A stretch of 64,000 nucleotides of DNA from assembly GCF_002043095.1 (NCBI RefSeq), contig NZ_MVOC01000017.1, forward strand, positions 1,372 through 65,371, written 5' to 3'. Under the pieces are notes generated by a model. The model made no database searches, was not told the DNA's origin, and was given only the letters and a program-made list of their open reading frames with translations. A program made the translations under genes and the position numbers. Positions 47,999 through 57,027 of the stretch are shown one piece after another. Positions within the stretch are counted from its first letter, which is position 1, and the number at the start of each line of letters is the position of its first letter. Origin of the DNA: Mycobacterium sp. AT1 (GTDB taxonomy: Bacteria; Actinomycetota; Actinomycetes; Mycobacteriales; Mycobacteriaceae).

Positions 47999-48768
47999 CC
48001 ATCGGAATCGCCCTCGCCCTGGGCGCCGTGATCGGGGTGATGCTGGGCCTGCTTGGCGGCGGCGGATCGATCCTCGCCGTGCCCGCGCTGGTCTATCTTC
48101 TCGGCCTCGACTTGAGCCAGGCGATTCCGATGTCGCTCATCGTGATCGGCATTGCCTCCGCCGTCGGGGCACTGCCGAAAGTCCTTGCCCGTCAAGTCCA
48201 GTGGCGACTCGCTGCGATCTTCGCCGTGACCGGCATCCCGGCGACATTTCTCGGCACCGCGATCGGCAGGCACCTGCCGCAGTCAGCATTGCTGATCGGC
48301 TTCGCATTGGTGATGGTCATGGCCGGAGTCCGGATGCTGCAGGACAACGGGGACACCGGCACCGCTTGCACCGTTGGAGACCGCGGCGTCGACTGGCGCC
48401 GTTGCGTACCTCGGTCGATCCCCGCCGGGTTTGTCGTCGGCCTGCTCACCGGGTTGTTCGGTGTCGGCGGCGGATTCTTGATCATTCCGGCGCTGGTCTT
48501 GATGCTCGGTGTGCAGATGCCCGTCGCCATCGGCACCTCGCTGCTCATCATCGTCGCCAACTCCGCTGCCGCCGTGGTTTCCCACCTCGGCGGGGCAGGC
48601 GTCGACTGGGCGATCACCACGGCATTCGTGGGTACCGCCATCGTCGGATCGCTGGTCGCGGGCCACTACGGCACCAAACTCGACACCAAGCGGCTGCAGC
48701 GTTGGTTCGCTTACCTCGTCTTCGTCGTCGCGGCCTACGTGCTCGCCGACACGCTCTTCCTCCGCTAG
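47995..48768 (+). CDS. TauE/SafE-family sulfite/sulfur-compound exporter
   Basis: 257 residues, about eight membrane helices in two related halves, each with a Gly-rich turn (GLLGGGGSILAVPALVYLLG near 18-37; GLFGVGGGFLIIPALVLMLG near 152-171). TauE/SafE proteins export sulfite, sulfoacetate or related anions. It starts at GTG 47995 overlapping the relic upstream. As the last gene of the CstR-like regulon it likely exports the thiosulfate or sulfite produced by the MBL-rhodanese and thioredoxin steps. Confidence 0.88.
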   Translation: MTIGIALALGAVIGVMLGLLGGGGSILAVPALVYLLGLDLSQAIPMSLIVIGIASAVGALPKVLARQVQWRLAAIFAVTGIPATFLGTAIGRHLPQSALLIGFALVMVMAGVRMLQDNGDTGTACTVGDRGVDWRRCVPRSIPAGFVVGLLTGLFGVGGGFLIIPALVLMLGVQMPVAIGTSLLIIVANSAAAVVSHLGGAGVDWAITTAFVGTAIVGSLVAGHYGTKLDTKRLQRWFAYLVFVVAAYVLADTLFLR

Positions 48769-49017
48769 AGACACGGGCGGCCCAATGCGCCCATGCCGCA
48801 CATCCTCTGATCGGTCCGGCCCATCACGTCGAGACGTCGCCCACCCTTTGATGGCTCTCGATGGCGAACCGCCGCCCATGGTCGGTTTCCTCCACCGTGA
48901 CCTCTCGTCCACAGACGGGTCACCCCGGTGATACCCCGACGCGGTGACGACAACACGGCCAAAGTGAGGCTTCTGCGCTCAGCGACGTTCCAGGGTCCCC
49001 ATGGCAGCATGTTGCCG

Positions 49018-50559
49018 ATGAGCTGGATTCAAGATCGCGGCGTTGGCCGGTCACTGTTCGTCCTGGCTGCGGTCGCGGTGATAAGTGCGGTGACGGCCGG
49101 CTGCGGTGGGACGGTCCGCGGTACGTCGGAGGCCAGTCCCGAACAGGCGGGTGAGACCGTGCAGTGGGGGCCGTGTCAGGTCGCGGCCGGAGGCGACGAC
49201 GCGGAGCTGCCCGACGGTGCGCAGTGCGGAAAGCTCACCGTGCCGGTCGATTACGCCAAGCCGGACGCCGGCAGCGCCACGTTGGCGTTGATCCGCTTTC
49301 CCGCGACCGGGCAGAAGATCGGGTCGCTGGTGATCAACCCCGGTGGTCCCGGCGGGTCCGGGGTCGACGCGGCGATCGGCACGGTGGACGCATTGCCCGC
49401 CGAGATCCGGCAGCGCTTCGACCTGGTCGGATTCGATCCACGGGGGATTGGCTCGTCGACGCCGGCTCTGCGCTGCAACTCCGACGCCGAGGCCGACGCC
49501 GCGCGCGCCGACCCGCAGGTCGACTACAGCCCCGCGGGCGTCGCCCACATCGAGGACACCGAGAAGAAGTTCGTGCAGCGCTGCGTCGACCGGATGGGCA
49601 AGGAATTCCTCGCCAACGTCGGAACCGCCAGTGTCGTCAAGGATCTCGATGCGCTGCGGGCCGCGCTCGGCGACGACAAACTCACCTACATCGGCTATTC
49701 CTACGGCACCCTGATCGGCTCGGCCTACGCCGAGGCGTATCCGGACAAGGTGCGGGCGATGATCCTCGACGGCGCCGTAGACCCGGACGCCGATCCGATG
49801 CAATCCGACGTCGACCAGGCGGCCGGCTTTCAGAAGGCGTTCGACGACTATGCCAAGGACTGCGCCGAGAGCGCCACGTGCCCGCTCGGCACCGATCCGG
49901 CAAAGGCAGTCGACGTCTACCACCACCTGGTCGACCCTCTGGTGGCGAAGGCCGCACCGACCCAGGATCCTCGGGGGCTGAGTTACGGCGACGCGATCAC
50001 GGGCACCATGAATGCGATGTACTCGCCGACCCTGTGGAAGCACCTGACCCAGGGCTTGACCGAGCTGGCCAAAGGGCACGGCGACACCCTGCTGGAGCTG
50101 GCCGACGACTACTCCCAACGCGACGAGCAGGGCCACTACGGCAACATCGGCGACGCCCAGATCGCGATCACGTGCGTCGACCGGCCGCCCGTCACCGACC
50201 GCGCGAAGTTCGTCGAGGAGGACCGGCAGATGCGAAAAGTCGCCCCGTTCATGACCTTTGGGCCGTTCACCGGCGACGCGCCGATGGACTACTGCGCATT
50301 TTGGCCGGTGCCGTCGACGAGCGCCCCGCACGCGGCGGCCGCGCCCGGCCTGCCGCCGGTCCTCGTCGTGTCCACGACCCACGACCCGGCCACCCCGTAT
50401 CAGGCGGGGGTCGACCTGGCCAAGGAACTGCATGGCGGGCTGCTGACCTATGACGGCACGCAACACACGGTCGTCTTCGAAGGCGAGTCCTGCGTCGACG
50501 AGGCCGCCACCAAGTACCTCGTCGACCGCACCCTGCCCGCGCCGGGCACCACGTGCTGA
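49018..50559 (+). CDS. Lipoprotein alpha/beta-hydrolase, CaeA/Hip1-like serine peptidase
   Basis: 513 residues. A lipobox (VISAVTAGCGG; lipid Cys near 28) indicates a membrane-anchored exported enzyme. The alpha/beta-hydrolase fold has the nucleophile Ser in GYSYGT, oxyanion-region NPGGPGGSG, and Asp/His toward the C-terminus (TTHDPATPY, GTQHTVVF). It aligns along its length with M. tuberculosis Rv2223c/Rv2224c from memory; CaeA/Hip1 (Rv2224c) processes GroEL2 and modulates immunity. The start at ATG 49018 keeps a standard signal peptide; ATG 49009 is possible. It is monocistronic, convergent with the deaminase gene. Confidence 0.87.
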   Translation: MSWIQDRGVGRSLFVLAAVAVISAVTAGCGGTVRGTSEASPEQAGETVQWGPCQVAAGGDDAELPDGAQCGKLTVPVDYAKPDAGSATLALIRFPATGQKIGSLVINPGGPGGSGVDAAIGTVDALPAEIRQRFDLVGFDPRGIGSSTPALRCNSDAEADAARADPQVDYSPAGVAHIEDTEKKFVQRCVDRMGKEFLANVGTASVVKDLDALRAALGDDKLTYIGYSYGTLIGSAYAEAYPDKVRAMILDGAVDPDADPMQSDVDQAAGFQKAFDDYAKDCAESATCPLGTDPAKAVDVYHHLVDPLVAKAAPTQDPRGLSYGDAITGTMNAMYSPTLWKHLTQGLTELAKGHGDTLLELADDYSQRDEQGHYGNIGDAQIAITCVDRPPVTDRAKFVEEDRQMRKVAPFMTFGPFTGDAPMDYCAFWPVPSTSAPHAAAAPGLPPVLVVSTTHDPATPYQAGVDLAKELHGGLLTYDGTQHTVVFEGESCVDEAATKYLVDRTLPAPGTTC

Positions 50560-50563
50560 CCGT

Positions 50564-51544
50564 TTAGCCGTTAGCGATCTCCGCGAGTAACTCGGCCTTG
50601 CGGGCACCGTCGGCGAACGAGGCCGTGACGGAGTTGCGTGCCAGGGTCGTCAGCGCCGCCTGGTCGAGACCGAGCGCGTCGCGGACGGCTGTCACGTTGT
50701 CGTCCAGATAACCCCCGAAGTAGGCGGGGTCGTCGGAGTTGACGGAGACGTTGAGCCCCCGCTGCAGCATGGCGGGCAGCGGGTGGTCGGCGATGTCGTC
50801 GACGACGCGCAGTCGCACGTTGGACAGGGGGCACACCGTCAACGGCGTCTGCTCGTTGACCAACCGCTCGACGAGGGCGTCGTCCTCGAGGCAGCGGATG
50901 CCGTGGTCGACCCGCTCGACGCCGAGCAGATCCAACGCCTCCCAGATGTAGGCGGGCGGACCTTCCTCACCGGCGTGCGCCACCAGGTGCAGCCCCTCTG
51001 CGCGTGCCCTGGCGAAGACGTCGACGAACTTCGACGGCGGATGTCCCACCTCGGCGGAGTCCAGTCCGATTCCGAGGATCGGCTTGCCAAGTGCGACAAC
51101 GCCATCGAGGACGTCCATGGCCGACTGGGCGCTGTGGTCGCGCAGCATCGCGATGATCAGACCGCTGCTGACCCCGTGGGTGGCGAGTGAGGATTCGAGC
51201 GCCGCCGAAACGCCGTCCATCACCTCCTCAAGGGCGATCCCGCGGCTCAGGTGGGCTTGGGGGTCGAGGAACACCTCGGCGTGGCGGACACCGGCGCGGG
51301 CGGCCCTTGCGAGGTACGCGTCGGTCATCTCGGCGAAGTCCACCGCGGTCTGCAGGGTGGCCATGTTGGCGTAGTACAGGTTCAGGAACGACTGCAGATC
51401 CGCGAAGTCGTACTGCGCCGAGAGTTCGTCGACGTCGGCATAGGGCAGGTCGATCCGGTTGCGCTCGGCGAGGCGCAGGATCGTCTCCGGTTCGAGGGTG
51501 CCCTCGAGGTGCAGGTGCAGTTCGGCGAATGGCATGGGGACCAT
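50564..51544 (-). CDS. Adenine deaminase (adenosine-deaminase superfamily)
   Basis: 326 residues. Metal and catalytic motifs: HLHLEG (9-14 region), HAGEEGPPAYIWEALDLL with the catalytic Glu, DHGIRC and NSDDPAYFGGYL. The SDDPAYFG signature and close match to the Pseudomonas adenine aminohydrolase, as I remember it, favour adenine over adenosine as substrate; it is distinct from the mycobacterial Add (Rv3313c type). Product hypoxanthine enters purine salvage. The start is ATG 51544 (MVPMPFAEL) or ATG 51535; neither has a clear ribosome site. It lies 10 bp downstream of the TIM-barrel gene, so it may be the last gene of the iol transcript. Confidence 0.82.
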   Translation of the reverse strand: MVPMPFAELHLHLEGTLEPETILRLAERNRIDLPYADVDELSAQYDFADLQSFLNLYYANMATLQTAVDFAEMTDAYLARAARAGVRHAEVFLDPQAHLSRGIALEEVMDGVSAALESSLATHGVSSGLIIAMLRDHSAQSAMDVLDGVVALGKPILGIGLDSAEVGHPPSKFVDVFARARAEGLHLVAHAGEEGPPAYIWEALDLLGVERVDHGIRCLEDDALVERLVNEQTPLTVCPLSNVRLRVVDDIADHPLPAMLQRGLNVSVNSDDPAYFGGYLDDNVTAVRDALGLDQAALTTLARNSVTASFADGARKAELLAEIANG

Positions 51545-51554
51545 TGTCGCGGAA

Positions 51555-52403
51555 TTACAGAACGGTCAGCGCCGAGTCCGCCGCGAGCCGCAGTGCCTGA
51601 TGCACCGGCAGCGCCCGAAACGACGTCGACAGGATCTCCACACCCCACGGCCCGTCGAACTCCAGGTCGCGCAACGTCGCCACCAGACCGACGAGGTCGA
51701 AGGTCCCGTCACCGCACAGCACGCGATGGTCGACGGTGTCGTCGAACAACGTGCCGACGATCTCTGGTGCCGCGTCGTCGAGTTCGACGCCGAAGATCAT
51801 CTCGGGTCGCAGTGCGGCGCGGAGCTCGGCCAAGGACGTGTCGGCCCGGAAGACGTGCCAGGCGTCGACGAGCAGTCCGGCCGCGGGATGGCCTGCTGCC
51901 GAGACGATCTCGGCACCCATCGGCACCGTGGCGATCGCCGAGAAGGGCATCGTCTCGATGGCGACCTTGGTCCCGTGGTCCGCGGCCTGCTCGGCGAGTT
52001 CCCGCAGGGGTGCCGCGAGGGCGAGTGGGTCCGTCGTCGGCGGCCCGTTCTCCGAGCCGATCTTGATCATCACCGGACGTAGGACGTCGGCCGCCTCGAA
52101 CAGCAGGTCGCGGACGTCGTAGGTGTGCCCCGGTGCGCCGCGCGGGATCCACCAGCGCTCGAGCAGTTCGATCTCGACGTGGGGCAGGCCCGCGTCGGCG
52201 ATCACGCCCTTCAGCGCGTCGAAGCCGATGGCGTCACGGATGGCGACGAGGTCGTCGGTGATCAGCCCGAACCCGCAGAACCCCGCGTCGGCGATCGCCC
52301 TGACGCGCTCGGCGATGGGCACCGGGCTGGTGGCGGGGGTGCGCATCGGCGAGGTGTCGCCGGCGCTGGTCCACGCGGTCGCCACCAGGCGTGGTGTGGT
52401 CAC
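51555..52403 (-). CDS. Sugar phosphate isomerase/epimerase-like TIM-barrel protein
   Basis: 282-residue AP-endonuclease-2-like TIM barrel. Metal-site candidates are the His in GLPHVEIELLE, the Glu in TKVAIETMPF and GLLVDAWHVFRAD. GTG 52403 has GGAGG at ideal spacing. It is the next gene after the IolH-like gene on the same strand (20 bp), suggesting a step in inositol catabolism or a related cyclitol/sugar-acid pathway. The exact reaction (epimerase, dehydratase or isomerase) cannot be told. Confidence 0.75.
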   Translation of the reverse strand: MTTPRLVATAWTSAGDTSPMRTPATSPVPIAERVRAIADAGFCGFGLITDDLVAIRDAIGFDALKGVIADAGLPHVEIELLERWWIPRGAPGHTYDVRDLLFEAADVLRPVMIKIGSENGPPTTDPLALAAPLRELAEQAADHGTKVAIETMPFSAIATVPMGAEIVSAAGHPAAGLLVDAWHVFRADTSLAELRAALRPEMIFGVELDDAAPEIVGTLFDDTVDHRVLCGDGTFDLVGLVATLRDLEFDGPWGVEILSTSFRALPVHQALRLAADSALTVL

Positions 52404-52423
52404 CGAATCCTCCAAATCTGGGT

Positions 52424-53311
52424 CTAGTGCGTGTACTTGGCGACGTAGTCGGTCATGGTGGCGAGCTGGTAACGCGACACCTCGTGTGCGTTCTCGTCCT
52501 CGGCGAACACCGAGGACACCAGCACGGTGTCGGGACGGTCGTAGAACCCGATCTCGGCGAGCCCGGAGAAGAACTCGTCCCAGTCGACGTCACCGTCGCC
52601 GATCTTGAGGTGCTGGTGCACCCGGGCCGCGTTGCCAGGGGGATTGGTGATGTACCGAAGCCCGTGGCTGCGATGGTGGTCCATGGTGTCGGCGACGTGG
52701 ACCAGCCGAAGTTTGTCGCCGGCGGCCCGCATGATGTCAATCATGTTCGAGCCCATAGTGCCCCCCATGTGAAAGGCGTGGCAGGCGACGAAGACCATGC
52801 CGAGGTTGGGGGAGTTGACGCCCCGGATGATGCGCACCGCTTCCAAGCCGTCCTCGACGAAGTCGTCCGGGTGCGGATCGATGCGGACGTCGATGCCCTC
52901 GCGCTCGAAGATCGGCATCAGTTCCTCCATGGACCGGAAGAACGCCCGCTCGGATTCCTCGGCGCGTTCCGGCCTGCCGGAGAATTCGGTGTTGATCACG
53001 TTGACGCCGAGGTCGACGGTGATCTGGATGACGCGCTTCCAGTTCCGGACGGCCGCTTCCCGCGCGTCCTCGTCGGGGCCCGACCAGCGCAGCACCGGGA
53101 GGACCGAGGCGATCCCCACGTTCGCGCGCTCGCACGCCTTGCGGAACTTGGCCACCAGATCGTCGTCGGCCCGCGGGTGGTTGTAGAACGGGATGAAGTC
53201 CCGATGCGGGGTGAGTTGCAGGTGTTCGAAGCCCAATTCGGCTACTACCCGCGGGAATTCGAGAAGCTCGTAGTCATGGTGGAACGGGGTGGGGTCGAGT
53301 GCAATCTTCAT
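52424..53311 (-). CDS. iolH: IolH-like sugar phosphate isomerase/epimerase
   Basis: 295-residue TIM-barrel protein resembling IolH of actinobacterial inositol clusters: MKIALDPTPF start, FEHLQLTPHRDFIPF, VNVINTEFSGRP, RIDPHPDDFVEDG and HVADTMDHHRSHGLRYITNPPG. Several His/Asp/Glu residues are placed as metal ligands. IolH/IolI proteins are thought to isomerise inososes; the exact role of IolH is not settled. It lies 10 bp downstream of iolD, same strand. The start ATG 53311 is unambiguous. Confidence 0.75.
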   Translation of the reverse strand: MKIALDPTPFHHDYELLEFPRVVAELGFEHLQLTPHRDFIPFYNHPRADDDLVAKFRKACERANVGIASVLPVLRWSGPDEDAREAAVRNWKRVIQITVDLGVNVINTEFSGRPERAEESERAFFRSMEELMPIFEREGIDVRIDPHPDDFVEDGLEAVRIIRGVNSPNLGMVFVACHAFHMGGTMGSNMIDIMRAAGDKLRLVHVADTMDHHRSHGLRYITNPPGNAARVHQHLKIGDGDVDWDEFFSGLAEIGFYDRPDTVLVSSVFAEDENAHEVSRYQLATMTDYVAKYTH

Positions 53312-53321
53312 GGTGAGCCCC

Positions 53322-55277
53322 TCAGCTGCCAGACGGTCGGACGAACGGCCGCTGGATCTTCTTCCAGTCCGAGTACGTCTGGTATGCGGTCCTGGTCGAC
53401 TCGAGCGTGGACGTCTCCGATACCGGTACGTCCCACCACGATTCGCTGTCCGGGGCGAAGACCAGCGGGTCGGTCTCGACGTGGATCACCGTCGTCCGGT
53501 CGCTGGCCTTGGCGACCTTGACCGCGTCGGTGAACTCGGCGGCGGTGACGACGCGGATCACGTCGGCGCCGAGACTGGCGGCGTTGGCGGCCAGGTCCAC
53601 CGGCAGCTTGTCGCCGTCGAGACGACCGTCGCCGCTGCGGTAGCGATACGCCGTGCCGAAGCGCTGAGAGCCGAGCGCCTCGGAAAGGCCGCCGATGGAC
53701 GCGAAGCCGTGGTTCTGCACCAGCACGACGATGATCTTGACGTTCTCCTGCACCGCGGTGACCAGTTCGGTGGCCATCATCAGGTAGGAGCCGTCGCCGA
53801 CCATGACGAACACGTCGCGGTCCGGCTCGGCCATCTTGGCTCCGATGCCGCCGGCGATCTCGTAACCCATGCAGGAGTAGCCGTATTCGACGTGGTACCC
53901 CTTGCGATCCCTGGTGCGCCACAGCTTGTGCAGATCGCCGGGCATCGAACCGGCGGCGCAGACCACGACGTCGCGGGGCTCGGACAACGTGTTGACCAGG
54001 CCGATCACCTGGTTTTGGTTCAGCGCCACGTCGTCGTCGAGCTTGTACACCGCGGAGACGGTGTCGTCCCATTCCTTCGCGAGATCGGCGGTGCGCGTGC
54101 GGTACTCGTCGTTCACCGAGTAGTCGCCCAGTGCGACGCCGAGCGCCTCGAGGGCCTCGCGGGCGTCGGAGACGACGCTGACGCCACCCTGCTTGACGGA
54201 GTCGATCGACGCGACGTTGACGTTGACGAACTTCACGTCGGGGTTGTTGAACGCGGTCCGCGAGGCGCTGGTGAAATCGCTGTAGCGGGTACCGATTCCG
54301 ATGACGACGTCGGCCTCGGTGGCCAGGGCATTGGCCGCGGTGGTGCCGGTGGAGCCGATGGCGCCGACCGACTGGGGGTGGTCGTAGGGGAGTGCCCCCT
54401 TGCCCGCTTGGCTCTGACCGACGGGGATGCCCGTCTTCTCGCAAAACGCGGCAAGGGCGTCGGACGCGTCGGAGTAGATCACGCCACCGCCGGCGACGAT
54501 GAGCGGCTTCCTCGCCGCGCGGATGACCTCGGCGGCCCGCGCGATCACCGATCGTTCTGGGAGCGGCCGCGAGACGTGCCACGTGCGTTCGGCGAACAGC
54601 GACTCCGGCCAGTCATGGGCCTCGGCCTGCACGTCCTGGGGGATTGAAACCGTGGCGGCGCCCGTCTCGACGGGATCGGTGAGCACCCGCATCGCGCCGA
54701 GCAGCGCGGCGGGCAGTTGCTCGGGCCGCCACACCCGGTCGAAATACCGGGACAGCGGCTTGAACGCGTCGTTGACGGTGATGTCCCCGGAGGACGGCAG
54801 CTCGAGTTCCTGCAGCACAGGCGAACTCGCCCTGGTGGCGAAGGTGTCGGCGGGCAGCAGTAGGACGGGCAACCGGTTGATGGTCGCCAGGGCGGCGCCG
54901 GTCAGCATGTTGGTCGAGCCGGGTCCGACGCTGGCGGTGATGGCCCAAGTCTGCAGCCGGTCCTTCTGCCGGGCGTAGGCGACGGCGCTGTGCACCATGG
55001 CCTGCTCGTTGCGGGCCAGTACGTAGCGCAGGCCGGGTTCGGTACCCGTCTCGATTGCCGTGAGCTCGTCCTGCAGCAGGGCCTGTCCGAGGCCGGCGAC
55101 GTTGCCGTGTCCGAAGATGCCGAAGGCTCCGGCGAAGAACTTGGTGCGGGTGCCGTCGTGCTCGACGTACTGGTTGCCGAGGAACCGAATGGTGGCCTGC
55201 GCGACGGTGAGTCGTACGGTGGGCTCGCCGTCGGCGATCTTCTCGGCTCGTTTGGGTGCGGTGGAGACCATGGTCAT
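53322..55277 (-). CDS. iolD: 3D-(3,5/4)-trihydroxycyclohexane-1,2-dione hydrolase IolD
   Basis: 651-residue ThDP-dependent enzyme of the acetolactate-synthase superfamily. The N-terminal PYR domain opens TVAQATIRFLGNQYVEHDGTRTKFFAG. The C-terminal PP domain has the ThDP/Mg motif region VMVGDGSYLMMATEL with GDG...N (VQNHGFASIG). It opens the inositol-derived ring to 5-deoxyglucuronate. ATG 55277 has GAAGGGAG upstream and its first bases overlap the iolB stop (ATGA). The length matches the family. Confidence 0.94.
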   Translation of the reverse strand: MTMVSTAPKRAEKIADGEPTVRLTVAQATIRFLGNQYVEHDGTRTKFFAGAFGIFGHGNVAGLGQALLQDELTAIETGTEPGLRYVLARNEQAMVHSAVAYARQKDRLQTWAITASVGPGSTNMLTGAALATINRLPVLLLPADTFATRASSPVLQELELPSSGDITVNDAFKPLSRYFDRVWRPEQLPAALLGAMRVLTDPVETGAATVSIPQDVQAEAHDWPESLFAERTWHVSRPLPERSVIARAAEVIRAARKPLIVAGGGVIYSDASDALAAFCEKTGIPVGQSQAGKGALPYDHPQSVGAIGSTGTTAANALATEADVVIGIGTRYSDFTSASRTAFNNPDVKFVNVNVASIDSVKQGGVSVVSDAREALEALGVALGDYSVNDEYRTRTADLAKEWDDTVSAVYKLDDDVALNQNQVIGLVNTLSEPRDVVVCAAGSMPGDLHKLWRTRDRKGYHVEYGYSCMGYEIAGGIGAKMAEPDRDVFVMVGDGSYLMMATELVTAVQENVKIIVVLVQNHGFASIGGLSEALGSQRFGTAYRYRSGDGRLDGDKLPVDLAANAASLGADVIRVVTAAEFTDAVKVAKASDRTTVIHVETDPLVFAPDSESWWDVPVSETSTLESTRTAYQTYSDWKKIQRPFVRPSGS

Positions 55278-56143
55278 GCTCCCTTCGGGGCGTGCAGCGG
55301 TAGGCGGGGGTCGACACTCTGGTCGTCCCAAGTGCCGCGGAGCCATGCGTGTTCGGGGTCGTCGACGATCTTCCAGGCGCGTTCGGCGCCCGGTCCGGCC
55401 ATCACGTTGAGGTAGTACATGTGGTAGCCGGGGGCGGCGACCGACGGGCCGTGATAGCCGTGCGGCACCAACACCACGTCACCGGTGCGGACCTCTTCGA
55501 GCACCTCGATCGGCCGGTCCGGCGTGCCGTACACCCGGTGGTAGCCAAATCCTCTGGAACCGTCTGGGCCAGGCGCGATCTCGAAGTAGTAGATCTCCTC
55601 GAGTTCGGACTCGGTCGGCGTGTTCTGGTCGTGTTTGTGGGCGGGGTAGCTCGACCAGTTGCCGCCGGGGGTGATGACCTCGCAGGCGATCAGCGAGTCG
55701 GCCTCGAACACGCCCGCGGTGCCGAAGTTGTGCACCTGCCGACTGCAGTTCCCCGCGCCCCGCAATTCGACCGACACGTCGGCGGCGGCCACGCGGCGGT
55801 TGGGGAACGATCTGTTCGCGCGGGCACCGCAGATGGCGAACCTGCCCTCGCCGGTGATCCGATACTCCTGCTCGATGCCGAGGTAGACCATGTCGGACGG
55901 GCCGTCGAAGACCGAGTTGCGTTTCGCCAGTTCGAACGTCACACCGTCGCACTCGACGCTGCCGCCGCCGGCCAGCGGAAGGATCATCACCTCGGTGCCG
56001 CCGGTGTGAAGCTCGGCGGACTGGGTGTCGTCCAGTTCGATTACCTGCAAGGAGGATTCGGTCCAGCCCGCTGACTTTGGGGTGACGTCGACCGTATAGG
56101 GCAGTTCGGCGCTGCGGGCCGGGATGTAGAGCTTGCTGTTCAT
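55274..56143 (-). CDS. iolB: 5-deoxy-glucuronate isomerase IolB
   Basis: 289-residue cupin-type isomerase. Conserved metal-site stretch: NWSSYPAHKHDQNTPTESELEEIYYFEI (His and Glu ligands), then HGYHGPSVAAPGYHMYYLNVMAGP. It converts 5-deoxyglucuronate to 5-dehydro-2-deoxygluconate, the substrate of IolC. It follows the aldolase-like gene after 2 bp and overlaps iolD by 4 bp, so the iol genes form one tight operon. Confidence 0.95.
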   Translation of the reverse strand: MNSKLYIPARSAELPYTVDVTPKSAGWTESSLQVIELDDTQSAELHTGGTEVMILPLAGGGSVECDGVTFELAKRNSVFDGPSDMVYLGIEQEYRITGEGRFAICGARANRSFPNRRVAAADVSVELRGAGNCSRQVHNFGTAGVFEADSLIACEVITPGGNWSSYPAHKHDQNTPTESELEEIYYFEIAPGPDGSRGFGYHRVYGTPDRPIEVLEEVRTGDVVLVPHGYHGPSVAAPGYHMYYLNVMAGPGAERAWKIVDDPEHAWLRGTWDDQSVDPRLPLHAPKGA

Positions 56144-56145
56144 GG

Positions 56146-57027
56146 TTACCTCACCATCGAAACGGCGGTCGCCACGGCGGAACTCACGTCGTCGTCGGCG
56201 GGGTAGAGCAGGGTGCGGCCGACGATGAGCCCGCGCACCGACGGCAGGCCGAGGGCCTTCTCCCAGGACGCGAACGCCTCGTCGGGGTCGGCGGGATCAC
56301 CGCCGAGCAGCAACGTCGGCATCGTGGTCGACTCCATCACGCGATCCATCTCGGGGACCACGGGCAGCTTCATCCACGTGTATGCCGACGTCGAACCGAG
56401 GCCCTGGCCGATGTGCACGGACTTGATGACGGCGTCGGGGCTCAGGTCGTTGTGGACCTTGCCGTTGACGCGGCTGGACATGAACGGCTCGAGCATGGCG
56501 ATGAGGCCTCGCGCGGCGAGCTCGTCGACGGCTCGTGCGCACGCCGTCATGGTCGCGACGGTGCCGGGATCGTCGAGGGCGATGCGGCACAACATCTTTC
56601 CGCCGTTCATCTTCGCGGCGGCGGTGGACTCGGCGGTGGCGCCGGTCATCCGGTCGTCGAGCTCGAACGCGGCGCCGGCCAGGCCGCCGCGGTTGAACGA
56701 CGAGAACACCACCTTGTCCTCGAGGGCACCAAGGAGCAGGAGGTCGTCTAGGATGTCCGAGGTCGCGAGGACGCCGTCGACTCCGGGCTCGGCGAGCGCG
56801 GCGCGCAATCGGTCCAGCAGATCGGTGCGGCTGTTCATCGCGGTGGGGCGGTTGCCAACGGCCAATGCGCCGCGGGCGGGGTGGTCGGCGGCGACGATCA
56901 TCAGCCGACCGTCACCACGGATGGTCGGGCGCGTGGTCCTGGTGTCCCAGGCGCGGGCGACGGCGCCGGGGTCGGCAGCGCGCAGGTCGGTGACGGCGGC
57001 GTAGTCGGAACAAAGAGCGCTAGACAT
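56146..57027 (-). CDS. Aldolase-like (beta/alpha)8 protein of the iol operon
   Basis: 293 residues, class I aldolase-like barrel: GRLMIVAADHPARGALAVG, VVFSSFNRGGLAGAAFELDDR, SSRVNGKVHNDLSPDAVIKSVHIGQGLG and RGLIVGRTLLYP at the phosphate-binding end. It resembles the Cgl0159-type (beta/alpha)8 family found in actinobacterial inositol clusters, in the place of IolJ, so cleavage of 2-deoxy-5-keto-gluconate-6-phosphate is a reasonable inference. Its ATG 57027 lies inside the end of iolC (8-bp overlap). Confidence 0.8.
   Translation of the reverse strand: MSSALCSDYAAVTDLRAADPGAVARAWDTRTTRPTIRGDGRLMIVAADHPARGALAVGNRPTAMNSRTDLLDRLRAALAEPGVDGVLATSDILDDLLLLGALEDKVVFSSFNRGGLAGAAFELDDRMTGATAESTAAAKMNGGKMLCRIALDDPGTVATMTACARAVDELAARGLIAMLEPFMSSRVNGKVHNDLSPDAVIKSVHIGQGLGSTSAYTWMKLPVVPEMDRVMESTTMPTLLLGGDPADPDEAFASWEKALGLPSVRGLIVGRTLLYPADDDVSSAVATAVSMVR

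Noticed and set aside
52391..53521. 376-residue plus-strand ORF opposite the IolH-like gene
   Set aside because: Antisense mirror of well-supported iol genes; long antisense frames are common at this GC content.
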